The notes below the pieces were generated by a model that had not been told where the DNA came from, searched no databases, and saw only the letters and a list, made by a program, of their open reading frames with translations. Positions 46,569 to 56,047 of a DNA stretch of 64,000 nt are shown here, in pieces. The number at the start of each line of letters is the position of its first letter. Positions within the stretch are counted from its first letter, which is position 1. This stretch comes from QHWT01 sp963755695 (lineage in GTDB: Bacteria > Acidobacteriota > Vicinamibacteria > Vicinamibacterales > 2-12-FULL-66-21), in assembly GCA_963755695.1 (NCBI GenBank), contig CAVWLB010000010.1, positions 2,170,001 through 2,234,000 on the forward strand, written 5' to 3'. A program made the translations under genes and the position numbers.

Positions 46569-47945
46569 TTCGGGTTCTCCGTCCGTGCAGTCCGCAGATA
46601 CGTTTCAATCTTCTTGACGACATCGGTTTGGGCTGGCGCGACGTCGTGCCGCTCGAACGGATCGGTGTCGAGATTGTAGAGTTCGAGCGGCGCATCGTTC
46701 TTCAGGCGAATCGCCTTCCACGCTCCCATCCGGACTGCCTGCTGAAAACCCCGCTCGTGGAACTCCCAATAGAAGTAGTCATGAGTCGGCTGAGGCTCGC
46801 CGCGAAGCGCGCGGGTCATCGACAGTCCGTCGAGATTGGACGGAACCTCTGCGCCGGCGAGTTCCGCCAGCGTTGGAAAAATATCCCAATGCGCCCATGG
46901 GTGGGCGCTGACGCGGCCGCCGGGAATCGTCTCCAGCCAGCGCGCAATCATGGGCACCCGGATCCCGCCTTCGTAGAGGTCGCGCTTGATCCCCCGCAGC
47001 CCCCCTGAACTCTTGAAGAACGCCGGCTCAGCTCCACCCTCCTGGTGAGGGCCGTTGTCGCTGATGAACAGGACGAGGGTCCGCGCGTCGAGGCCGCGCT
47101 GGTGCACCACATCCATCAAGCCTCCGATGTCGCGATCCATCCGGGTGATCATCGCGGCAAAGGCTGCCTTCGGTGTCGGCTGCGAACGGTATCCGAGCGA
47201 CGTGTCGTCGGGTCCGGTTGCCTTGGCGTCGGCCGCCGGGTTGACATACGGCGTTTCCGGAAACTTTCCGCGCATCGGTGCGAGCGAGTCGTCGGGCACG
47301 CGAAGCTCGGCGTGCGGAACGGTATAGTTCAAATACAGGAAGAACGGCCGCGCATCCGCCTTCTCGATGAAGGCCGCCGCCTCTCGCGTGAACAAATCGT
47401 TCACGTAATCGTGCTCGACATCGGTCTCGATTCGCTGGTTGTTGCGATACAGATGGTCGGTGAACTGTCGATGCGCGTGGCGATGATCGAGGAAGCCAAA
47501 GGCATACTCGAATCCCTTCTTGTCCGGTTGACCGGTGGTGCCGGGACGACCCAACCCCCACTTTCCTATCACCGCCGTTCGATATCCGGCCTCGCCAAGG
47601 GCCATCGCGACAGTCACGTCCTCCTCGCGCAGCGGGAACTCATCGTTGCCGCGGATCGAGGCGTGGCCGGTGTGCAAGCCGGTCATCAGCGCGGCCCGAG
47701 ACGGCGCGCACACGGTGCTGCCCGCATAGTACCTGTGTAAAGCGCATCCCCTCCGTGGCGAGCCGATCGATCGATGGTGTCTGGAACTGCGCCTGACCGT
47801 AGGCGCTGAGGTCGCCGTACCCGAGATCGTCGGCCTGAATCACGACGATGTTCGGCCTCGACGCGATCGCCTGAGTCTGAGGCGAGACGGCGAGGAGCGC
47901 AGTGCACGCGGCGAGGGGCGCGACGAGCGCAATCAATCGTTGCAC
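46553..47945 (-). CDS. Secreted sulfatase, one frameshift in the active-site region
   Basis: After removal of one extra base at about 47730 (CAGTAC reads CAGGTAC), the gene has exactly 464 codons. Signal peptide: LIALVAPLAACTALLAVSPQTQA. Metal site: PNIVVIQADDLGYGDLSAYG. The formylglycine motif is C79-A-P-S-R83 (GSTVCAPSRAALMTG), and VIGKWGLGRPGTTG and LFISDNGPHQEGG follow. Because the slip lies seven residues before the catalytic cysteine while everything else is intact, I read it as a consensus error. It is divergent from the aldolase/dehydratase pair and overlaps the nucleotidyltransferase start. Confidence 0.87.
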
Positions 47946-47983
47946 GCGGAGCAGTCTAACGCGTTTCGCGATATCCTCTGCTG

Positions 47984-48916
47984 ATGCTGAGTGGTCCGAT
48001 TGATCCGCAGAAGCTCGCCGGCATCTTTGCGGTCCCGCCGCTTCCGCGCCGGGCCGACCGACGACGGAGTCTCAATTTCGACGCCGCCGAATGCGTTGCC
48101 CGGCACATCGAGGCGGGAGGCATCACCCGTTACCTGTACGGCGGCAACGCGTTTCTGTATCACATTCCGCTCGACGACTTCGAGCCGCTGATCGACTGGC
48201 TGTCCGGGTTCGCCGAAACGCGATGGCCGATCCCGAGCATCGGGCCATCGTTCGGCCGCGCCCTCGATCAAGCGCGGCTGCTGAAGCGATACGCCTTCCC
48301 CACCGCAATGCTTCTGCCGTGCAACGATCCGCGCGACGCGCGCGGGTTGGAGACAGGCGTCCGCGAGATTGCCGACGCCTGTGGCGCACCCCTCATCATC
48401 TATCTGAAATCCGAGGACGGATTCGGGAGCGACAAAGAGGCTGGTCTCGATGCGATTGGCCGTCTGGTCGACGAAGGCGTGGCCGTGGCGATCAAGTACG
48501 CGGTCGTCCTCGACGATCCGCTGCACGATCCCTATCTCGAGGGACTTCTCCGCCGCGTCGATCGCCGTCACGTCATCAGCGGAATGGGAGAGCGCCCGGC
48601 GATCGTGCACATGCGCGACTTTGCGCTCCCGGGCATGACGACCGGCTCGGGATGCATTGCGCCGCACCTGTGCACGGCGCTCTTCAACTGCGCACACGAC
48701 CGCGATTGGTCGGGCGCTGAGGAGCTGCGTTCGGCGTTCATGCCGCTCGAGGATCTGCGGGACGCGTGGGGTCCCGCGCGCGTCCTCCATCACGCGACCG
48801 AGCTCGCCGGAATCGCGCCAGCCGGGCCGATTCCTCCATACGTGTCCGCGCTTGCCCCGGGGCAGATTCAGGAGCTGGCGCCGGTCGCGCGCGAGTTGCG
48901 GGAGCGCGACGCGTGA
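47984..48916 (+). CDS. DapA/NAL-family class I aldolase or dehydratase
   Basis: A 310-residue Schiff-base TIM-barrel enzyme. The family layout is visible: LAGIFAVPPLPR at the start, GGNAFLYHIPLDDF, APLIIYLKSEDGFG (equivalent of the tyrosine region) and VAIKYAV with the probable catalytic lysine. Its stop overlaps the GTG of the IlvD/Edd-family gene, so the two work together. Likely it acts on a 2-keto-3-deoxy sugar acid made by that dehydratase, either cleaving it to pyruvate plus an aldehyde or dehydrating it. Substrate is inferred from context. Confidence 0.85.
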   Translation: MLSGPIDPQKLAGIFAVPPLPRRADRRRSLNFDAAECVARHIEAGGITRYLYGGNAFLYHIPLDDFEPLIDWLSGFAETRWPIPSIGPSFGRALDQARLLKRYAFPTAMLLPCNDPRDARGLETGVREIADACGAPLIIYLKSEDGFGSDKEAGLDAIGRLVDEGVAVAIKYAVVLDDPLHDPYLEGLLRRVDRRHVISGMGERPAIVHMRDFALPGMTTGSGCIAPHLCTALFNCAHDRDWSGAEELRSAFMPLEDLRDAWGPARVLHHATELAGIAPAGPIPPYVSALAPGQIQELAPVARELRERDA

Positions 48917-50643
48917 GCCGCCCGCGCAAGACCCCGACGTCGCTTCGAAGCCATCGCTGGTTCGGCAAGGACGACCTTCGCTCGTTCGGCCACCGCTCGC
49001 GCGCCAAGCAGGCCGGCTTCACGCTTGACGACATCAGCGGCAAACCGGTGATTGCGATCCTGAACACCTGGAGCGACGCAAACCCGTGCCACGCGCATTT
49101 CCGCCTTCGAGCCGAGGAGATCAAGCGCGGCATCTGGCAGGCGGGCGGCTTCCCGATGGAAATTCCGCTGCTGACGCTCGGCGAAACCCTGATGAAGCCG
49201 AGCACGATGCTCTATCGCAATCTCCTGGCGATGGACGCGGAAGAGGCGTTGCGCTCCTATCCGGCGGACGGCGCGGTGTTGATGGGTGGCTGCGACAAGA
49301 CGATTCCCGCCCTGGTGATGGGCGCGACCAGCGCCAATCTTCCGGCGATCGTCGTCCCCGCCGGTCCGATGCTTCGCGGCAACTGGCGCGGCCAGATTCT
49401 CGGGTCCGGCAGCGATGTCTGGAAATACTGGGCGGAGCGCCGCGCCGGCACGCTCGACGAGTGCTCGTGGCGCGAAATGGAAGACGGCATCGCGCGATCC
49501 TTCGGCACCTGCATGACCATGGGCACGGCCTCGACAATGACCTCTGCCGTGGACGCGCTTGGCCTGATGCTGCCGGGCGCCTCGTCGATTCCCGCGGCCG
49601 ATTCCGCGCATCCACGCATGGCCAGCGCCGCCGGCCGTCGGATCGTCGAGATGGTCTGGGAGGATCTACGCCCGCGCGACATTCTGACGACCGCCGCGTT
49701 CGAGAACGCGGTCACCGCCGCCATGGCACTGGGCGGATCGACCAATGCGATCATCCACTTGATCGCGATGGCCGGACGCGCCGGGGCGCTGCTCGATCTC
49801 GATCGCTTCGATGCGCTCGCCCGCCGCACGCCGGTCATCGCCAATATCAGGCCGTGCGGCGAATATCTGATGGAGGACTTTTACTATGCCGGCGGCCTGA
49901 TCGGCGTCCTGTCGCGACTGCGCAGTCACCTGCACGCCGACTGCCTCACCGCCAACGGAAAGACGCTCGGCGTGAACATCGCGGACGCGGTGATTTGCAA
50001 CGACCACATCATTACACCCATCGAACAGCCGCTCGGCGCCGACGGCGGCGTCGCGGTGCTCCGCGGCAATCTCGCGCCCGACGGCGCGGTGATCAAGCAC
50101 ATGGCCGCCCATCCGCGATTGCTCCAGCATGCCGGGCCGGCTGTCGTCTTCGAGGATTACTCCGATCTCGAGAAGCGGATCGATCACCCGGCGCTCCCGG
50201 TCACGCCGGCGTCCGTGCTCGTTCTGCAGAACGCGGGCCCGCTCGGCGGCCCGGGCATGCCCGAATGGGGCATGTTACCGATCCCCAAGAAGCTGCTCGC
50301 GCAGGGAGTCCGCGACATGGTGAGGATCTCCGACGCCCGCATGAGCGGAACCAGCTACGGCGCGTGCGTGCTGCACGTCGCGCCGGAGTCGTTCGTGGGC
50401 GGGCCGCTCGCCTTCGTGCGCGACGGCGACGTCATCGAGCTCGACGTCCCGAAGCGCCGATTGAACCTTCAAGTCTCGGACGAAGAGATGGCGCGCCGGC
50501 GAGCCAACTGGAAGCCCCGCGCGGTCGACTACCCACGCGGCTTCGGCCGCATGTACGCCCAGCATGTCACGCAGGCGAACCGCGGGTGCGATTTCGATTT
50601 CCTGGAGGGCACGGCGCCGATCGGGGAGCCCGAAATTCACTGA
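48913..50643 (+). CDS. IlvD/Edd-family sugar-acid dehydratase (arabinonate dehydratase-like)
   Basis: A 576-residue iron-sulfur dehydratase starting at GTG 48913. The cluster cysteines are visible in NPCHAHFRLRAEEIKRG, LMGGCDKTIPALVMG and FGTCMTMGTASTMTS. The C-terminal half has GPAVVFEDYSDLEKRI, GMPEWGMLPIPKKLL and RMSGTSYGACVLHVAPES. The last motifs are more like L-arabinonate or xylonate dehydratases than true IlvD. It removes water from an aldonic acid to give a 2-keto-3-deoxy acid, which the overlapping DapA-like enzyme would use next. Confidence 0.9.
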   Translation: MSRPRKTPTSLRSHRWFGKDDLRSFGHRSRAKQAGFTLDDISGKPVIAILNTWSDANPCHAHFRLRAEEIKRGIWQAGGFPMEIPLLTLGETLMKPSTMLYRNLLAMDAEEALRSYPADGAVLMGGCDKTIPALVMGATSANLPAIVVPAGPMLRGNWRGQILGSGSDVWKYWAERRAGTLDECSWREMEDGIARSFGTCMTMGTASTMTSAVDALGLMLPGASSIPAADSAHPRMASAAGRRIVEMVWEDLRPRDILTTAAFENAVTAAMALGGSTNAIIHLIAMAGRAGALLDLDRFDALARRTPVIANIRPCGEYLMEDFYYAGGLIGVLSRLRSHLHADCLTANGKTLGVNIADAVICNDHIITPIEQPLGADGGVAVLRGNLAPDGAVIKHMAAHPRLLQHAGPAVVFEDYSDLEKRIDHPALPVTPASVLVLQNAGPLGGPGMPEWGMLPIPKKLLAQGVRDMVRISDARMSGTSYGACVLHVAPESFVGGPLAFVRDGDVIELDVPKRRLNLQVSDEEMARRRANWKPRAVDYPRGFGRMYAQHVTQANRGCDFDFLEGTAPIGEPEIH

Positions 50644-50713
50644 TCGTGCGAGGCCGGCGCCATGGCAGATGCGGCACAGAGTTTTCTATTGTGTGCTGCC
50701 GGAGGATTCAGGC

Positions 50714-51415
50714 ATGACCAGAACACACCGCATTGGGGGTGTTTGTGCACTGGCGTTATCCCTTTTAGGGCTCCCGCTGACCACACCGCCCGCCGCTGCG
50801 GATCCCATCCCGATCGTAACGGTCACGTCCGGGTCCGCGATCCTGGATCCGTTGGGCCTGGGCAGCGAGTTCGATCTGCACGGGACGGAGGGTTTTTCGT
50901 TTGTCGGCGAGTCGGACGACAACTCGGGCGTCTGTTCTCCCTGCGCCGAGGGAGAAACCCACGATTTCTCGGTGAGGGCCGTCGCGACCTTCCTGGCCAC
51001 AGCCACGTTTCAGGGTAAGGAATATGTGTTCGATTTCAACAATGGCGGTGGAATTTTTTCGTTTCAGACAGGCTCCGTCATCATGCCGGGACAGCCAGGC
51101 ACGTCCGGGACAACTCGGTTCACCATGCCCTTCTCGCTCGGGTCCGAGTCGTTCCTGCGTTTCGAATCGAATCCTCCATTTTTGGTCGCCCTCGCCGGAT
51201 CAGGCACGCTCACGTTCCTCGCAAACTTCACCAACATTCCTGAGATCGGAACGGTGTACTCGCCCAATGATCTCCGATTCGATTTCGAATCCAGTGAACA
51301 ACCACCGGCAACGCCGGAACCGGCATCGCTCGTTCTGATGGCCACTGGTGTTGGCATCGGACTGTATCGGCGCCGCGCCAACCGTCATCGGCAATCGGCG
51401 GTGGCTCCAACGTAG
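50714..51415 (+). CDS. PEP-CTERM-anchored secreted protein
   Basis: A 233-residue exported protein. ATG 50714 follows GGAGGA and begins a signal peptide (CALALSLLGLPLTTPPAAA). The C-terminus is a PEP-CTERM sorting signal: TPEPASLVLMATGVGIGLYRRR, i.e. the PEP motif, a hydrophobic helix and a basic tail. The body is beta-rich with no known catalytic motif. It would be processed by an exosortase (not in this window) and may belong to the extracellular matrix. It stands alone. Confidence 0.9.
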   Translation: MTRTHRIGGVCALALSLLGLPLTTPPAAADPIPIVTVTSGSAILDPLGLGSEFDLHGTEGFSFVGESDDNSGVCSPCAEGETHDFSVRAVATFLATATFQGKEYVFDFNNGGGIFSFQTGSVIMPGQPGTSGTTRFTMPFSLGSESFLRFESNPPFLVALAGSGTLTFLANFTNIPEIGTVYSPNDLRFDFESSEQPPATPEPASLVLMATGVGIGLYRRRANRHRQSAVAPT

Positions 51416-51756
51416 TCGGACGCGGACTGTTCTGATCTGCCGCTCACGAACGGGTGCAGGCGAGGAACTGCCCTCAATTATCCGAGTCCGGCTCCTTCAG
51501 GGCGACCGCGCCGCTGAGCGTGTTCGGCCGCGGCTTCAGCGGCGCCGGCTTCCAGGCAAATGGGTCGTACGGAGAGCCTGGCGGAGGATCACCCGCCAGT
51601 CGCATTCTCAAAAACGTCAGCACGCGTTTGAAGACGCCGGATATTCGCCTCTTCATCGTGAATCCTCGTGCCGGAAAATGCCGCCTCTCTTTCTACAAAG
51701 AGACCCGGCCTACATTGCTGGTGCGCTTGTAGAGAGCGGACCTCATTTGTAGGGCG

Positions 51757-51782
51757 TGTAGGGCGCGTCTTTTAGACGCGCC
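51757..51782. repeat. Interspersed hairpin, inverted copy (TGTAG flank, TTT loop)
   Basis: TGTAG is followed by arms GGCGCGTCT (51762-51770) and AGACGCGCC (51774-51782) around TTT. Read on the minus strand it has the same order as the copies at 11220 and 51796: arm ending TCT, short loop, arm starting AGA, then CTACA. Confidence 0.65.
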
Positions 51783-51795
51783 TTCAGTCTTTCTC

Positions 51796-51820
51796 GGCAC
51801 CTCTGAAGAGGTGCCCTACA
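51796..51820. repeat. Interspersed hairpin: arms GGCACCTCT/AGAGGTGCC, CTACA flank
   Basis: A perfect 9-bp inverted repeat around GA, followed by CTACA. Compared with 11220-11244, the six outer bases of each arm differ but pair perfectly, while TCT-GA-AGA and CTACA are unchanged. Confidence 0.65.
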
Positions 51821-51831
51821 CCCAGCCCGCC

Positions 51832-51852
51832 CCCCTCGCCCCTCGCCCCTCG
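51832..51852. repeat. Three exact tandem CCCCTCG heptamers
   Basis: CCCCTCG occurs three times without interruption and abuts the stop codon of the minus-strand S9 peptidase gene (51853). A different heptamer is used here than at the other heptamer sites. Confidence 0.7.
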
Positions 51853-54003
51853 CTACGGATAGGTCGTCGTCGCCTTGCCCATCAGGTACTTGTCGAACCA
51901 GCCGACGATGTGCTGCAGGCGTTCGACGCGGTGCCAGGGTTTGCCCGAGCGCGAGAGCTCGTGGCTCTCGGCGGGGAACCGCACCATGACGGTCGGCCGC
52001 TTCAGGTATTTCAGCGCGCGGAACAGGTCCTCACCGCCGGCGCCCGGCGGCGTGCGGTAATCCTCGTCGCCGAGGATGAACATCAACGGCGTCTGGATCT
52101 TGTCGACGTAGGTGATCGGCGAGCGCTTCGCGAACTCCGCCGGGTCCTCGAACGGCGCCTTGTGGAACCACGTCGGCGTGAACAGCGTGAAGTCGGCGGT
52201 GTACCAGAAATTCGCCCAGTCGGAGATGTCGCGCTGACTCACGGCTGCCTTGAACCGGTTCGTCTGCGTCACGACCCAGTTCGTCAGGAGACCGCCGCCG
52301 CTGCCGCCCGTCACCCCCATCCGCGTTTCATCGACATAGCCCTTCTTCAGCACTTCGTCGACGCCCGCCATCAGATCCTTGTAGTCGTCGCCCGGGTAGT
52401 TGAACTGGATGATGTTGCCGAAGTCCTGCCCGTAGTTGGAGCTGCCGCGCGGGATTCGTGTAGAGGACCACGTAGCCCTTCGCCGCCATCCACTGGAACT
52501 CGTGCGTGAAGGTGTTGCCGTACGCGCAGTGCGGGCCGCCGTGGATCTCGAGGATCAACGGATACTTCTTCGTCGCATCGAACGACGGCGGCTTCAGGAT
52601 CCAGCCCTGGATCTTCGTTCCGTCGAAGCTCTGTGTACCAGATTTCCTCCGGCTCGTTCATCGTGAGCTGGTCGAAAAGCTCGTCGTTGAACGCTGGTGA
52701 GCTGCTTCGGCGGTTGCAGCGGCCGCGACGTCGGCGACGTAGAGATCGCCGACACCGTCTGGCGTCGAATCGAATGAAGGCAACCGTCGACGCGCCGGCG
52801 TACTGCGGTGTAGGCCATCACCTCCTGGTGACCGGTGGTCACAGGATCGACTGCGCCCGCTGGCGACGTCGACGCGCTTCAGGTTGGCGTTGCCCTGTTC
52901 ACCGACCTTGATCAGCATGGTCCGTCCGTCGCGGCTGACCAGATCGGCCCCGCCGGATCTGTCCGCGTGGCGCGCGTTGATCGCCGCCAAGCCCGCCGTT
53001 CATGTCGAAGTCGAAGGCGGCCGTGAGGTTGCGCGGCGTACCGCCCGGCAGGTCGATGACCCAGAGATCCGGCTGCGTGAACGACCGCTCGGGTTTGCCC
53101 GCGAGCGATCCCGACAAACGCGATCCGCTTGCCGTCCGGCGAGAGCGCGTAGGCGCCGATGCTGCCATCGATGCTGGCGACTTCGCTTCGGCTCGCCGCC
53201 ATCTTTCGGCACTGCATAGAGGTCGCTGTCGTGCGAGTAGTAGTACGACTCGCGGCCGCCGGTCGGCGACGAAGAAGATCTGCGCTCCGTCCGTGGACCA
53301 GTGATAGTTGCCGGCGGCGAACTCCCCCGACGTTATCCGTTTCGGTGAAGCGGGCGCCGTGTCCGCGGCCGACACGGCAACTGTCCAGATCTGCGACGGC
53401 CGATCGCGGTCGACGAACCCGGATCCGGATACGCCGTTGGCGCGATAGACCGCCTCCGTGATGACGCGCACGTCGGCTTCACGCGGCTTCTCTCCGGTTT
53501 TGCCGGCGTCAGCTCCTCGACCCGCGCCGTCGACGAGAACGCGATCGTCCTGGCCGTCGGGAGCCCATTCGGGACCTGCGGCACCGCGCGGGATATCCGT
53601 GATCGCGCGCGCTTCGCCGCCGTTCATCGGCATCACGTAGATCTGCGCCGGTTGTGCTTTCCCGTCCTTCTCGATCGATCGCGATGAACGCGACGCGGCG
53701 GCCATCGGGCGACCAGCGCGGCGAGCTGTCGCGCGTCCCGCCGGTGAGCTGCCGCGGCGGTTCCGAGCCGTCCGCCTTGGCGATCCAAAATTGCGTCTCG
53801 TACTGATCCGTCTTCTCGTTCACGGTGACCCGGACGAAGACGATCTGCGATCCGTCGGGCGCCATCTGCGGGTCCGCCACCCAGACGAACTTGAAGAGAT
53901 CCTTTTCAGTGATCGGCCGCTTCTCGGCGGCCGAGGGCAGCGCGGCAAGCGCCGCAAGGAACAGCAATACCACGCTCAGTCGTTGTTTCATAGATGAAGT
54001 CAT
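51853..54003 (-). CDS. Exported S9-family prolyl oligopeptidase-like peptidase, many frameshifts
   Basis: An acylaminoacyl-peptidase/DPP-type enzyme read across about ten indels between 52.45 and 53.8 kb. ATG 54003 gives a signal peptide (QRLSVVLLFLAALAALPSAA). A WD-type propeller follows (DGSQIVFVRVTVNEKTDQ; SPRWSPDGRRVAFIA; YALSPDGKRIAFVGS). The catalytic alpha/beta hydrolase domain has IHGGPHCAYGNTF, the nucleophile elbow GVTGGSGGGLLTNW with serine, GDEDYRTPP (Asp) and AESHELSR (His). The catalytic domain itself is clean. It overlaps the upstream SDR stop by 4 nt, so a peptidase shares an operon with sugar dehydrogenases. Confidence 0.85.
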
Positions 54004-54786
54004 GTGCGCGGCAGCGCGCGAATCGATCCGGTGGTGATCCCGCCGTCGACCAGCAGCGTCTGGCCGGTGATGTAGGCGCTGGCGTCCGAGGCGAGGAACA
54101 CCACCGCCCCCTCGAGATCGTCGGCCTTGCCCGGGCGCTTCAGCGGAATCCGTTCGGTCAGGTAAGCCACCCAGGCGGCATCCTCGTACATCACCGCGTT
54201 TTGATCGGTCTTGAACCATCCGGGCGCCAGGCAGTTCACGGTGATGCCGTGCGGCCCCCAATCATCCGCCAGGCTCATCGTCAGTTGACGGATGCCGCCG
54301 CGGCTCGCGCCGTACGGACCGAGACCCGCATAACCAAACACCGATGTGACCGACCCGATGTTGATGATCCGTCCGTAGTGCCGTGGCACCATGTGCCGCG
54401 CCACCGCCTGCGCGACGAAGAACGGACCACGCAGGTTGGTGTCCAGGACCAGTGTTCCAATCGTCCCAGGTGACCTCCAGCGCCTGCTTCCGGACGTTGC
54501 AGCCCGCATTGTTGACGAGAATGTCGATCGCTCCGATACGCCGCGTGTGCCGCATCTGCCATGCGCGAGATGCTGACCTGGTCGCGGACATCGAGCGCGA
54601 TCGGTACGGCGCGGCGGCCGATCGCGGCAATCTCGCTCGAACCGTCCCGCGCAGTCGCTCCTCGTCTCGGCTGGTGATCACCAGATCTGCGCCCGCGCGG
54701 GCCAGCGCCCGGGCGAAGGTCCGGCCCAGTCCGCGGCTCGCCCCCGTAACGATTGCCACCCGGCCGGTCAAATCGAACGGCGTCAT
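54000..54786 (-). CDS. Short-chain dehydrogenase (gluconate 5-dehydrogenase-like), frameshifted
   Basis: An SDR read through indels near 54450-54660. The start FDLTGRVAIVTGASRGLGRTFARAL holds the cofactor loop. IDILVNNAGCNVRKQ is next, then the catalytic segment SVTSVFGYAGLGPYGASRGGIRQLT (Ser, Tyr; Arg in place of the usual Lys is probably compensated or reflects sequence error). The end is DASAYITGQTLLVDGGI. ATG 54786 overlaps the stop of the Zn-dehydrogenase. It could be the 2-keto-3-deoxy-L-fuconate or L-fucose dehydrogenase of the neighbouring pathway. Confidence 0.82.
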
Positions 54787-55811
54787 GGCCGCAGGATCAC
54801 TTTCATCAGGTCCTCGTCCCCGCGATACAGGCGCTCGAACCATTGCGGTCCTTCTTCGAGCGGAACCGTCGCGCTGATGAGCGAGGCGACATCTACGCCG
54901 CGGCGCTCCATGAGCGCGATCGCCGCAGGGTACTCCCCTTTCGAGGCGCAGGATCCGAACAGCGTCAATTCGCGGGTGACGACATCCTGGAGCGGTAAGT
55001 CAACGAGCGGCTTGAAATTGCCGACCAGCGTGACCCCACCTCCCTTTCGCACGCTGCGGACGGCCACCTGCACCGTCTGGGAAAAACCGACCGCTTCGAA
55101 CGATTGCGCGGCGCCGCGATCCTCGGTGTATTCACGCACGGCCGCCACCACGTCGGCCGCGCCGTCAATTGTTCGATCCGCCCCGAGCGTCCCGGCCGTC
55201 GCAAGCCGTCGGCGATCGAGGTCGACGGCGACGATTCGCTTGCAGCCGTTCGCGCGCAGCACCTGCAGGATCAAGAGGCCAATCATCCCGCAGCCGATGA
55301 CCACCACCGGGTCGCCCGGATCCGGAACCTTCCGGTTGACGGCATGCATCGCCACCGACAGGGCCTCGATCAGCGCCGCGTGCTCGAACGGCACCGAGTC
55401 GGGCAGGCGGTACGAGATCCGTGCCGGGACGGAGACGTATTCGGCAAACGCCCCGTGCCGGCGATAGTCGCCGCACGAGACGCCGAGGACGCGGCGGTTG
55501 TCGCAGAGGTTCACGTCGCCGCGGCGGCAGTAATTACAACTGCCGCAGAACACCGTCGAATCGAAGGTCACGCGATCGCCCGGCACGAAGCCGGCCACGG
55601 CGGCCCCCGCACGCTCAACGACACCAGCGGCCTCGTGGCCCATCACCAGCGGAGGAATGCGCCGGCCGGTCGAACCGTCGTAGCCGTGAACGTCGCTGCC
55701 GCAGACGCCGCAGGCCTTCACGCGGACGAGAAGGTCTTCCTCCCCGATGTCCGGCACCGGAACATCCGCAACCACGAGCTTCTTGTACTCTTCGAGCAGC
55801 AGTGCTTTCAC
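54783..55811 (-). CDS. Zinc-dependent medium-chain alcohol/polyol dehydrogenase
   Basis: A 342-residue MDR enzyme. Catalytic zinc ligands lie in ACGVCGSDVHGYDG and MGHEAAGVVE; structural zinc cysteines are in CGSCNYCRRGDVNLC. The NAD fold has VVVIGCGMIGLLILQVL. It resembles sorbitol, L-threonine and other sugar dehydrogenases. It heads a minus-strand operon with the SDR and S9 peptidase genes, divergent from the fucose operon across an operator-bearing gap, so oxidation of L-fucose or a related sugar is plausible. Confidence 0.92.
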   Translation of the reverse strand: MKALLLEEYKKLVVADVPVPDIGEEDLLVRVKACGVCGSDVHGYDGSTGRRIPPLVMGHEAAGVVERAGAAVAGFVPGDRVTFDSTVFCGSCNYCRRGDVNLCDNRRVLGVSCGDYRRHGAFAEYVSVPARISYRLPDSVPFEHAALIEALSVAMHAVNRKVPDPGDPVVVIGCGMIGLLILQVLRANGCKRIVAVDLDRRRLATAGTLGADRTIDGAADVVAAVREYTEDRGAAQSFEAVGFSQTVQVAVRSVRKGGGVTLVGNFKPLVDLPLQDVVTRELTLFGSCASKGEYPAAIALMERRGVDVASLISATVPLEEGPQWFERLYRGDEDLMKVILRP

Positions 55812-55882
55812 GACATCACCAATTCACCAATTCACCAAATCATCAATCACCAATCCAATCACCAAATCACCAGGGAACTCCT
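55812..55882. repeat. TCACCAA-type short tandem repeats upstream of the Zn-dehydrogenase
   Basis: Units TCACCAAT, TCACCAAT, TCACCAAA, TCATCAA, TCACCAATCCAA, TCACCAAA and TCACCAG follow one another with a period of seven or eight, directly before the dehydrogenase start codon on the minus strand. The AT-rich block stands out from its surroundings. Confidence 0.7.
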
Positions 55883-55977
55883 CACGCTGCCCGGGATTCG
55901 AGCGCAGCCGTCAACCGGAGCGGCGCGAGGACGGCCTGGCCGGCGGCCGATCCGGAATGCCGCCACGAACAGACCAT

Positions 55978-55993
55978 ACTTTAGCGTTAAAGT
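55978..55993. promoter_or_regulatory. Operator ACTTTAGCGTTAAAGT before the fucose operon
   Basis: A 16-bp palindrome that differs at one position from the perfect palindrome at 7279-7294. It lies 55 nt upstream of the SDR start (56048) and 167 nt from the divergent Zn-dehydrogenase start (55811), so one repressor could govern both directions. Confidence 0.75.
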
Positions 55994-56047
55994 AAACGTG
56001 AATCTTTACTTGCCGAGGAAAGTATGAAATAGTCGCGCCCCGGCGGG

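Larger units (their letters stand above)
51416..51852. other. 437-bp intergenic region rich in hairpins and repeats
   Basis: No gene is visible. It contains a partial hairpin element near 51690-51712 (AGACCCGGCCTACA), the two complete hairpins listed separately, and three exact CCCCTCG heptamers at 51832-51852 that end directly at the stop codon of the S9 peptidase gene. Confidence 0.7.

Noticed and set aside
47958..47965. AACGCGTT as a second LacI-type operator between sulfatase and aldolase
   Set aside because: The 8-bp core does not extend symmetrically and such short GC-rich words are common here. It is kept only as a note under the aldolase/dehydratase finding.
51757..51782. Rho-independent terminator of the PEP-CTERM gene
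   Set aside because: The hairpin lies about 340 nt beyond the stop, lacks a following T run, and belongs to a dispersed repeat family.
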